64,000 nucleotides of DNA from Streptomyces sp. H39-S7 (GTDB taxonomy: Bacteria; Actinomycetota; Actinomycetes; Streptomycetales; Streptomycetaceae), in the NCBI RefSeq assembly GCF_027158205.1, contig NZ_JAPVLU010000005.1, positions 187,251-251,250 of the forward strand, read 5' to 3'. Both the position numbers and the translations under genes were made by a program. Below, in pieces: positions 23,879-30,997 of this stretch. The notes under the pieces are model-generated. The model did no database searches, was not told the origin of the DNA, and worked only from the letters and a program-made list of their open reading frames with translations. The stretch's first letter is position 1; every line of letters starts with the position of its first letter.

Positions 23879-25202
23879 CCGAACCCAGGGGCCGATGGCC
23901 GGAACGGCTGGAGCGGCGTCCCCCCGAACCCGCGGTGCCCTCTCCCGGGCCGGCAGCGCCCTGTTCGGGCGGTCGGCCCGGCTCCGGTGGGTCCATCTGA
24001 TCCTCGGCGGCGCGTTGTTGATGCCGTTCTACCTGCTGACGCACACCGCGCTGAACGTCCTCGCCCATGCCGACGAGGGCAGCGACGTCTGGGTCGCCCA
24101 GCAGTTCGGCGCCTTCGGCCTCGCCCTGCCGATCGCGGCGGCCACCGCCGCGGCCTTCCCCCTCGTACGCGACCTGGAGGGTGCGGCGGCGCGGGCGCTG
24201 GGCGCCGGCCCCGAGGGCGGGCCCACACCCTCCGCGGACCGCACGTGGGCGGCCCGCGTCCGGACGTCCTGCTGGTTCGTGCTGCACCTGGGGCTCGGCG
24301 GCATCGTCAGCGGGTTGACCCTGGCCATCCCACCGGCCGCTGTGGTGTTGCTGACCATGCCGTTCTCCGCGCGGCTGCGCGCGACCGAACTCTCCTGGTC
24401 GCACGCGCTCACCCTCGGCCACCCCGCCCCGGCCCTCCTCACCGCCGTATCCCTGCTGGCCCTGCTCACGCTCACCGCCCAGGGCGCGGCCGCGATCCTG
24501 GCGCGCTGCTCCACCGAGTTGCTCGGGCCGACCCCCCTCGACCGGCTGGCCGAAGCCGAGCAGCGCACCGTACGCCTGGCGCTGCGCAACCGGCTGGCCC
24601 GCGAGCTGCACGACTCGGTGGGTCACGCGCTCAGCGCGGTGACGCTGCAGGCGGGCGCCGCGCGCAAGGTGCTGGACCGCGATCCGGAGTTCGCCCGGCA
24701 GGCACTGGCCGCCATCGAGGAGACCACCCGGCGCGCGGTCGCGGAACTCGACGATGTGCTCGGCCTGTTGCGTGAGGACAGCGACGGCTCGACCGCTCCC
24801 CCGGGCCCCGCCCTCGGCGGCCCCGACGGCCTCGACGCCCTGCTCGACCGGACGCGGGCGGCGGGCGTCCCCCTGGACGCGTCCGTCGACGGTGATCTCC
24901 GCGAGGTGCCCCCGATGGTCTCCCGCGAGGCGTACCGGATCGTGCAGGAAGGCCTGAGCAACGCGCTGCGGCACGCGGGCCGGGTCCCGGTCCGGCTGCG
25001 GATCGCCGTGGTTGACGGCGCGTTGGAGATCGAGATGGTCAACCCGGCGATGGCGCCGCCCTCCCGCAGAGCGGGTGGCGGCCGGGGCCTGATCGGCGTC
25101 GAGGAGCGCACCGCCGCACTGCGCGGCCGCTTCGAGGCCGGATCCGACGGTGCGCGGTGGCGGCTGCGCGTCGTTCTGCCGCTGGGGGTGGGGAACCGGT
25201 GA
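23871..25202 (+). CDS. Two-component sensor histidine kinase (NarL-type, HisKA_3)
   Basis: A membrane histidine kinase of 443 residues from the GTG, or about 435 from an ATG at 23895. Several hydrophobic segments in the first 220 residues (LILGGALLMPFYLLTHTALN, FGAFGLALPIAAATAAAF and others) form a membrane sensor. The phospho-acceptor His lies in RELHDSVGHALSAVTLQAGA. The ATPase domain has IVQEGLSNALRHAG and GGRGLIGVEERTAAL. Its stop overlaps the start of the response-regulator gene (GTGA). The stimulus is unknown. Confidence 0.87.
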   Translation: MADRTQGPMAGTAGAASPRTRGALSRAGSALFGRSARLRWVHLILGGALLMPFYLLTHTALNVLAHADEGSDVWVAQQFGAFGLALPIAAATAAAFPLVRDLEGAAARALGAGPEGGPTPSADRTWAARVRTSCWFVLHLGLGGIVSGLTLAIPPAAVVLLTMPFSARLRATELSWSHALTLGHPAPALLTAVSLLALLTLTAQGAAAILARCSTELLGPTPLDRLAEAEQRTVRLALRNRLARELHDSVGHALSAVTLQAGAARKVLDRDPEFARQALAAIEETTRRAVAELDDVLGLLREDSDGSTAPPGPALGGPDGLDALLDRTRAAGVPLDASVDGDLREVPPMVSREAYRIVQEGLSNALRHAGRVPVRLRIAVVDGALEIEMVNPAMAPPSRRAGGGRGLIGVEERTAALRGRFEAGSDGARWRLRVVLPLGVGNR

Positions 25203-25846
25203 ACCTGCGGATCGTCCTCGCCGACGACGAGCGGATGGTGCGCACGGCGCTGCGCGCCATCCTGGAGAACGAACCGGACATGGAGGTCGTCGGCGAGGCC
25301 GCCACCGGCGCCGAGGCCGTCCCGCTGGTGCGCGAACTGCGGCCGGACGTCGTCCTGATGGACGTCCGCATGCCGGAGATCGACGGCATCCGCGCCACCG
25401 AGCACCTGGTGCGCACCATGGTGGATCCACCGCACATCGTCGTCGTGACGACCTTCGAGAACGACGCCTACGTTTACGAGGCGCTGCGTGCCGGAGCCTC
25501 CGGCTTCCTGCTGAAGCGCGCGGGGGCGGACCAACTCGTGGACGCCGTACGGCTGGTGGCCGGCGGCGACTCCCTGCTCTTCCCGGCGGCCGTGCGCAGG
25601 CTCGCCGCCCGCTACGCCCCCGTCGACCCCTCGCAGGCCTTGCGCGACCGCCTCACCGAGCGCGAGGCGGAGGTGCTGCACCTGATGACGTCCGGGCTCT
25701 CCAACGCGGAGATCGCCCAACGGCTCGGCCTCGGCCCGGAAACCGTCAAGACGCACGTCGCCCGCATCCTCGCCAAACTGGGCGCCCGCGACCGCACCCA
25801 GGCCGTCATCGCGGCCTATGAATGCGGCTTCGTGGTGCCTGGCTGA
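25199..25846 (+). CDS. LuxR/NarL-family response regulator
   Basis: A 215-residue response regulator. The receiver domain has the acidic pair DDE near the N terminus, the phospho-acceptor Asp in VVLMDVRMPEIDG, the Thr in VVTTFEN and the Lys in GFLLKRAGAD. The output is a GerE helix-turn-helix, LTEREAEVLHLMTSGLSNAE through TVKTHVARILAKLGARDR. It should be phosphorylated by the coupled kinase and then activate transcription. Targets are not evident nearby. Confidence 0.94.
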   Translation: MNLRIVLADDERMVRTALRAILENEPDMEVVGEAATGAEAVPLVRELRPDVVLMDVRMPEIDGIRATEHLVRTMVDPPHIVVVTTFENDAYVYEALRAGASGFLLKRAGADQLVDAVRLVAGGDSLLFPAAVRRLAARYAPVDPSQALRDRLTEREAEVLHLMTSGLSNAEIAQRLGLGPETVKTHVARILAKLGARDRTQAVIAAYECGFVVPG

Positions 25847-25847
25847 T

Positions 25848-25902
25848 GCCCGACCCGTGCCCGACTCGTGCCTGGCTCGTGCCCGTTTCGTGCCCGGCCG
25901 AG
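25848..25902. repeat. Degenerate 11-bp tandem repeat
   Basis: Five imperfect copies of an 11-bp unit close to GCCCGACTCGT follow the response-regulator stop codon immediately. Copies 1 and 2 differ by one base; copies 3 and 4 share the CGT end; copy 5 is partial. The remaining gap to 25978 holds no gene and no clear hairpin. Confidence 0.7.
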
Positions 25903-25978
25903 GGCGCAGGCGTCGGTCCGGTAACAACCCGGTCTCGATTCGGGGAACCAATGGTCGTCGATCTGCGTCATATTCAGC

Positions 25979-26482
25979 ATGAATGATCTTCCTGTACGCA
26001 TACGCCCGGCCGAGATGGACGACCTGGACGCGGTCGTGAGCATCCATACGGCGGCGTGCGCCGCGGCGCACCGGGAGGGCGGCGTACCCGGGGACGAGAT
26101 CGACGCGCCGGGCGGGCTGATCGCGCGCTTCAACGGGTGGGCGCGCGCCATCCAGCTGCCTGGGAAGACCACGCTGATCGCCGAGGCCGACGGCGAGGTG
26201 GTGGGCGTGCTCTCCATGGAGTCGGACGCGCCCGGCACCGCACTGGAGCTGTCGCAGATCCATGTGCGGCCCGGCCAGTGGCGGCGCGGCATCGGCGGCC
26301 GGCTGCACGCGGCGTACGTCCAGTCCCTGCGCGAGACGGGTGTGCTCACCGGCATGTCGGGCGTGTGGGAGCAGAACGACCGGGCGCGGGCGTTCTACAC
26401 GCGCCTCGGGTGGCGGCCGGTCGGGACGGTGGAGACGGGCGGGGACGGCCTGCGCCGACTGCACCTGCGCCTCGAGGTCTGA
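25979..26482 (+). CDS. GNAT family N-acetyltransferase
   Basis: A 167-residue acetyl-CoA-dependent acyltransferase. The N-terminal strand VRIRPAEMDDLDAVVSIH and the acetyl-CoA loop IHVRPGQWRRGIGGRLHAA (the R/Q-x-x-G-x-G/A type) are clear. MSGVWEQNDRARAFYTRLGW matches motif B. The substrate is unknown. It is monocistronic, with an A/T-rich -10-like segment (around 25968-25974) just before the ATG and no ribosome site. Confidence 0.9.
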   Translation: MNDLPVRIRPAEMDDLDAVVSIHTAACAAAHREGGVPGDEIDAPGGLIARFNGWARAIQLPGKTTLIAEADGEVVGVLSMESDAPGTALELSQIHVRPGQWRRGIGGRLHAAYVQSLRETGVLTGMSGVWEQNDRARAFYTRLGWRPVGTVETGGDGLRRLHLRLEV

Positions 26483-26515
26483 TGCGGGCCCGTCCCACGT
26501 TTCGGCCCTAGGTTC

Positions 26516-26545
26516 TTGACCGATCGTTCTCGATACGGATAGCGT
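26516..26545 (+). promoter_or_regulatory. Promoter and probable operator of the TetR gene
   Basis: TTGACC (26516-26521) and TAGCGT (26540-26545) are 18 nt apart. The GTG follows 7 nt after the -10, so the mRNA is probably leaderless. Between the boxes lies CGATCGTTCTCGA (26521-26533), which recurs before the downstream exporter gene. Confidence 0.6.
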
Positions 26546-26552
26546 CCTTCCT

Positions 26553-27134
26553 GTGGCCAGGACCAAGGAATTCGACCCCGACGCCGCGCTGCAGTCAGCC
26601 CTGGAGCTGTTCTGGCGGCGCGGTTACGAGGCGACGTCGATGGCCGACCTCGTCGAGCACCTCGGCATCGCCCGCGCCAGCATCTACGGGACGTTCGGCA
26701 GCAAGCACGGGCTGTACGTCAGGGCGCTGGAGCGGTACGGCGAGCTCTGCGATCCGGGCCTCATGGAGGAGCTGTCCCAGCCGGGACCCGCACTGCCCGC
26801 CGTCCGCTCCGTGGTGACGCGCTTCGCCGAGGAGTCCGCCTGCGACGACCTGCGGCGCGGCTGCTTCATCACCAACACCGCGGTCGAGCTGGCGCCACAC
26901 GACCGGGTCGCCGCGCGGCGCGTCGAGGCCAGTTGGGACTGGCTGGAGACGGCGCTGACCTCGGCCCTCATCCGCGCCGCAGCACAGGGGGAACTGCCGG
27001 AAGGGCGCGATCCGCGGGCGCTGGCGCGGCTGCTGCTGGTCCTCATGCAGGGCATGCGAGTGGTCGGCAAGGCCGGCCAGGACCCCGCCCGCGTCAGGGA
27101 CGCGGCGGCGCAGGCCCTCTCTCTCCTCGACTGA
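26553..27134 (+). CDS. TetR/AcrR family regulator
   Basis: A 193-residue repressor. The DNA-binding helix-turn-helix is ALELFWRRGYEATSMADLVEHLGIARASIYGTFGSKHGLY. The C-terminal ligand domain contains GCFITNTAVELAPHD, typical of the AcrR/YcdC-like branch that controls exporters and reductases. It lies upstream of and in line with an MFS exporter and a short-chain reductase. A 13-bp sequence in its own promoter recurs in the exporter promoter, so it probably represses both. Confidence 0.9.
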   Translation: MARTKEFDPDAALQSALELFWRRGYEATSMADLVEHLGIARASIYGTFGSKHGLYVRALERYGELCDPGLMEELSQPGPALPAVRSVVTRFAEESACDDLRRGCFITNTAVELAPHDRVAARRVEASWDWLETALTSALIRAAAQGELPEGRDPRALARLLLVLMQGMRVVGKAGQDPARVRDAAAQALSLLD

Positions 27135-27180
27135 CCTTCGGGCCGTCGGGCCTTCGGGGCCGGCTTCTACCTGCCCTCAT

Positions 27181-27193
27181 TCAAGAATGATCG
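27181..27193. promoter_or_regulatory. Second copy of the probable TetR operator
   Basis: TCAAGAATGATCG is, on the opposite strand, CGATCATTCTTGA, matching 11 of 13 positions of the site in the TetR gene's own promoter (26521-26533). A -10-like CAATAT follows at 27197-27202, upstream of the MFS gene. Confidence 0.55.
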
Positions 27194-27226
27194 ATCCAAT
27201 ATCGAACCGGAAGGGCGCAGGGGGAC

Positions 27227-28624
27227 ATGTCGTCGAAGAACGGCTTCGCGCTGCTCGGAACCATTCAGGCCACGCTCATCTTCACCATCATGATCCTCAT
27301 GGTGCCGCTCCCCCGGATAGCCCGGGAGTTCGGCCTCGACCCGTCCCAGCTCCTGCTCCTCAGCGCCGCGTACGGACTCTCCTTCAGCGGACTGCTGCTC
27401 CTGGGTGGCCGGCTGGCCGACCGGCACGGCGGGCGCCGCATGCTGACGGTGGGCCTGTCGGTCTTCGCCGCCGCCTCGGCGGCGGGCGCGCTGACGCCCG
27501 GCTTCACCTCGCTGACGGCCGTCCGGTTCGCGCAGGGCCTCGGGGCGGCGCTGACCGCTCCGGCCGCCATGGCCCTGGTGCGCGGCCTGTTCCCGGCCGC
27601 CGCCGGCTACGACCGGGCCATGGCCACGTGGGGAGGCCTCTCCGTCCTCGGCGCGACCGCCGGGAGCCTGTTCTCCGGCGCCGTGACGACCTGGGTCTCC
27701 TGGCGGGTCACCTTCCTCGTACCGGTGCTCGTCGCCCTGACCGGGCTCGCCCTCGCCCGCCGCCTGCTGCCCGCCGACCCGACCCGCCCCGGCGCACCGC
27801 CGCCGCTCGACGTACGCGGCGCCGTGACGGCGACCGCCGGTGTCACCGCGGCCGGCTACGGCCTGGTGGCCGCCGGGGAGCGCTCGTGGTCGTCGGCCGC
27901 CGTACTCGTCCCGCTGGCCGCGGGAGTGCTCCTGCTCATCGCGTTCGCGCTCGTCGAGCGCCGGGCCCGCGAGCCGCTGCTGCCGCCCGGCTTCCTCCGC
28001 GACACCCGGCGGGCCACCGCGCTGGTGGCGATCATGATGACCGCCGCGGGCACCGCCCTGACCTTCTTCCTGCTCTCCCTGTACCTCCAGCAGGAGCGTG
28101 GCTGGTCGCCGCTGCGGACCTCCGCCGCCTTCGTTCCGTACGCCGCCGCCCTCGTCGGATCCGGCCGCGCCGCGGGACCACTCATCGGACGGTTCGGAGC
28201 CCGCGCGGTCACCACCGGTGGCCTCGCGCTCGGGGCCGCCGGGCTGCTGCTGCTCGCCGGCCTCGACCCGAGCTCGCCGTACGCGACCGGCCTGCTCCCC
28301 GGCCTCCTGCTGCTGCCCGCCGGAGCCGGACCGGCGTTCGCCGGAGCCACCGTGCTCGCCACCGCCGGCGTGCCACGCCGCCGGACGGGGTTGGCGGCAG
28401 GCGTCATGAACACCGCCATGGAGCTGGGGCCGACCATCGGCCTCGCCGCGCTGATGTCGGTCGCCGCCACCCGTTCCACGCCCGTAGCCGGATACGCCGC
28501 CGCTTTCGCCGCCGCCGGTATCGGCTACGCGCTCACCGCCGTCGCCGCCGCGCTCGCCCTGCGGCCGCGTCCCGTACCGAACCCGCCCACCGCACCAACC
28601 GTCATCAAGGAGTTGTCGTCATGA
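27227..28624 (+). CDS. MFS transporter (DHA-type drug exporter)
   Basis: A 465-residue membrane protein with about 14 hydrophobic helices. The first helix is ALLGTIQATLIFTIMILMVPLP. The loop motif is GGRLADRHGGRRMLTVG, and the motif-C-like stretch is GGLSVLGATAGSLFSGAV. The NT helix lacks the usual LDxTIVNVALP, so substrate assignment within DHA2 is uncertain. It is preceded by a probable TetR operator and its stop overlaps the start of the SDR gene (ATGA), forming a TetR-controlled efflux/detoxification unit. Confidence 0.87.
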   Translation: MSSKNGFALLGTIQATLIFTIMILMVPLPRIAREFGLDPSQLLLLSAAYGLSFSGLLLLGGRLADRHGGRRMLTVGLSVFAAASAAGALTPGFTSLTAVRFAQGLGAALTAPAAMALVRGLFPAAAGYDRAMATWGGLSVLGATAGSLFSGAVTTWVSWRVTFLVPVLVALTGLALARRLLPADPTRPGAPPPLDVRGAVTATAGVTAAGYGLVAAGERSWSSAAVLVPLAAGVLLLIAFALVERRAREPLLPPGFLRDTRRATALVAIMMTAAGTALTFFLLSLYLQQERGWSPLRTSAAFVPYAAALVGSGRAAGPLIGRFGARAVTTGGLALGAAGLLLLAGLDPSSPYATGLLPGLLLLPAGAGPAFAGATVLATAGVPRRRTGLAAGVMNTAMELGPTIGLAALMSVAATRSTPVAGYAAAFAAAGIGYALTAVAAALALRPRPVPNPPTAPTVIKELSS

Positions 28625-29382
28625 CCGCACGCTTCACCGGCAGGACCGTCCTCGTCACCGGCGCCGGATCCGGTATCGGCCGGGCCGTCGCCCTCGCCTT
28701 CGCCCGGGAGGGGGCCAGGATCGCCGTCGCCGGGCGCACGGCGGAACCGCTGAAGGAGACCGCCGCGCTCATCGAGGCGGAAGGCGGCGAAGCCGCCGCC
28801 CTCACCGCCGACATCACGCGCTCCCAGGACGTCCAGCGCCTGGTGCAGGACACGGTGGCGCGCTTCGGCGGCCTCGACATCGCCGTCAACAACGTCGGCA
28901 TCCTGACGACTCCGGCGCCGGTCGCCGACATCTCGGAGGACGACTGGCGGTCGAGCCTCGACACCAACCTCACCGGCACCTGGCTCTCGATGAAGCACGA
29001 GATCGCCCACATGCGGGCGCACGGCGGCGGCGCCATCGTCAACGTCTCCTCCAACCTCGGTGCCCACGGCCGCGTCCGGAACATGGGCGCCTACGTCGCC
29101 GCGAAGGCCGCCGTCAGCGCGCTGACCCGCAACGCCGCCCTCGACCACATCGCCGACGGCGTCCGCATCAACGCGGTCAGCCCCGGCCCGATCGACACCC
29201 CCATGTCCACCCGCCCCGGCGAGAGCCCCGCCGACAAGGCCGCCCGCATGCGGCACGAGGTCCCGGCGGGCCGGGCCGGATCCCTCGACGAGATCGCCGC
29301 CGCGGTGCTCTATCTCGCCTCCCCCGAGGCCGCGTTCACCGTCGGCACCGACCTCGTCCTGGACGGCGGCCTCACCGCCTGA
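28621..29382 (+). CDS. Short-chain dehydrogenase/reductase
   Basis: A 253-residue classical SDR. The NAD(P) motif is VTGAGSGIGRAVA and the NNVG motif is AVNNVGIL. The catalytic Ser is in NVSSNLGAHG, and Tyr and Lys in YVAAKAAV. The C-terminal family end is TVGTDLVLDGG. Arg in VAGRTAE after strand 2 suggests NADPH. Coupled to the MFS gene, it may reduce the compound that the exporter removes; this is inference. The 267-bp gap after it holds no gene I can support. Confidence 0.93.
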   Translation: MTARFTGRTVLVTGAGSGIGRAVALAFAREGARIAVAGRTAEPLKETAALIEAEGGEAAALTADITRSQDVQRLVQDTVARFGGLDIAVNNVGILTTPAPVADISEDDWRSSLDTNLTGTWLSMKHEIAHMRAHGGGAIVNVSSNLGAHGRVRNMGAYVAAKAAVSALTRNAALDHIADGVRINAVSPGPIDTPMSTRPGESPADKAARMRHEVPAGRAGSLDEIAAAVLYLASPEAAFTVGTDLVLDGGLTA

Positions 29383-29649
29383 CCGACGCCACGACGACCC
29401 GCCGAGAACCGGCCACCGCAACGCAGGTGTCCGGAGTTCGCATCTCCTGGCCTCCGTGTCCCTTCCCTACTGTCGGCCTAGAACGGACGAGCGCTAAGAA
29501 CAGGCCAAAGGCACATGCCAGAAGACTAAACACCTCCGTCGCGCAGTCCATCAAATCTGGTGAAACCCGCAGTTCAAAAGGGTGACGCGCCCAAATTGCC
29601 CCCCATGATGGCGACGTCTCATCCACCCGTTTCCCCAAGGAGTACGACC

Positions 29650-30855
29650 ATGCCCGAGACGACCGAACCGAACGTCGGTTCGTTCACTCTCGGCGGTCCG
29701 CCGACCGCCGAACCCGCTGGAACGATCCAGGTACCGGAGCACGAGGAGTGGCCTCTGCCCAACGGCTTCGCCTGGGTGTTCCCCGGTGAAGGCAACCACG
29801 GTGGTCTCGTCCGGCCCATGATCATGGCCGACGGCTTCAACCTCGGCCGGAGCAAGCTCGACGAGCTCTACCAAGGGCTGGAGACCGGCTACTCGTTCAT
29901 CAGCGAACTGCGCCGGCGCGGCAGGGACGTGATCCTGCTCGGCTTCGAGGAGCGCAGCGCGTCGATCCTGGACAATGCGGAGGCGGCCGAGGCCGCCATC
30001 ATGCGGGCCATCGGCGAACAGCAGGGCGACGCCCGCCTGGTCGTGGGTGGCTTCAGCATGGGCGGCATCGTCACCCGCTATGCACTCGCCAGGATGGAGC
30101 GGCAGGGGACGGACCACCGGACCGGGCTGTACTTCTCCTACGACAGCCCGCACCGCGGCGCTTCCATCCCGGTCGGTGTGCAGGCCTTCTCGCACTTCAT
30201 CCCCTTCCCGAACGACTTCGCGAAGCAGATGAACAGCCCGGCCGCACGCCAGATGCTGTGGCAGCACTACGACAAGGACACCGGCAAGATCGGCGTCGCG
30301 CCTGAGCGCACGAAGTTCCTGGAGGCCCTGGACCGGGTCGGCAACTGGCCGAGGATTCCGATGACGATCGGCGTGGCGAACGGTCGCGCCGACGGGGTCG
30401 GCCTGCCGGACGTGAAGCCCGGCGAGGTCGCCCTGCGGATCGACCGGATCTACCCGGGCACCACCTTCTACACCCAGGCCCAGGGTGACGACGTGACGGC
30501 CGCCTACCTCAACCGCAGGTTCCCCAAGGCCGAGAAGACCATCACGACCAACAACTTCCCGGAACTGGACGGTGCACCGGGCGGAACCCTGCACACCTAC
30601 AAGATCCTCGCCGACACGATGAAGAAGCTCGGCGGAAAGGTGGATCTGCGGCACGAGGACGTGTGCTTCGTGCCGTCGGTCAGCGCGGTCGCGATGCGCG
30701 ACATCGGAAAGCAGGAAGACCTGTACGCGGACATCAACACATTGGAACGGGAGGAGGGCGAGCTGGGAGATTTCCTCTGTTCGTCCACGACCACCGCGCA
30801 CACGGCCATGACCGAAGAACTGTGCACCTGGATCATGGACCGGCTCACCGACTGA
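29650..30855 (+). CDS. Alpha/beta hydrolase of unknown substrate
   Basis: A 401-residue cytosolic-looking hydrolase without a signal peptide. An early strand is RPMIMADGFNLGRSKLDEL, followed by a helix with ISELRRRGRDVILLGFEERS. The nucleophile elbow is LVVGGFSMGGIVTRYALA (Ser in G-F-S-M-G). SYDSPHRGASIP resembles the post-nucleophile segment of lipases and PGAP1-like proteins. The presumed His is not obvious. The start at 29650 follows AAGGAG with 8-nt spacing and beats two upstream in-frame ATGs. Confidence 0.72.
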   Translation: MPETTEPNVGSFTLGGPPTAEPAGTIQVPEHEEWPLPNGFAWVFPGEGNHGGLVRPMIMADGFNLGRSKLDELYQGLETGYSFISELRRRGRDVILLGFEERSASILDNAEAAEAAIMRAIGEQQGDARLVVGGFSMGGIVTRYALARMERQGTDHRTGLYFSYDSPHRGASIPVGVQAFSHFIPFPNDFAKQMNSPAARQMLWQHYDKDTGKIGVAPERTKFLEALDRVGNWPRIPMTIGVANGRADGVGLPDVKPGEVALRIDRIYPGTTFYTQAQGDDVTAAYLNRRFPKAEKTITTNNFPELDGAPGGTLHTYKILADTMKKLGGKVDLRHEDVCFVPSVSAVAMRDIGKQEDLYADINTLEREEGELGDFLCSSTTTAHTAMTEELCTWIMDRLTD

Positions 30856-30872
30856 CCGCGGTCACGCGCGGC

Positions 30873-30912
30873 CGGGGCTGCCGTCCGCTCACCCCGGCGG
30901 ACGGCAGCCCCG
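30873..30912. terminator. Strong bidirectional hairpin terminator
   Basis: A perfect 16-bp stem (30873-30888 with 30897-30912) and 8-nt loop separate the hydrolase gene from the convergent tRNA gene, ending 11 nt from the mature tRNA 3' end. Confidence 0.75.
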
Positions 30913-30923
30913 ACAGCGACCAG

Positions 30924-30997
30924 CAGGGGCGGCAGGGGTCGAACCTGCGACATCTGGTTTTGGAGACCAGCGCTCTGGCCGGCTGAGCTACGCCCCT
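30924..30997 (-). tRNA. tRNA-Trp (anticodon CCA)
   Basis: A 74-nt cloverleaf without encoded CCA. The acceptor stem is AGGGGCG/CGCCCCT with discriminator G. The D stem is GCTC/GAGC. The anticodon stem is CTGGT/ACCAG with loop CTCCAAA. The T stem is GCAGG/CCTGC with loop TTCGACC. The first 10 nt overlap the 3' end of the upstream coding sequence on the same strand, whose stop codon is formed by tRNA positions 8-10 (TAG). Confidence 0.97.

Noticed and set aside
30924..30997. tRNA-Trp as the attachment site of an integrated element
   Set aside because: There is no integrase, excisionase, direct repeat of the tRNA 3' end or composition change beside it. The neighbours are ordinary chromosomal genes.
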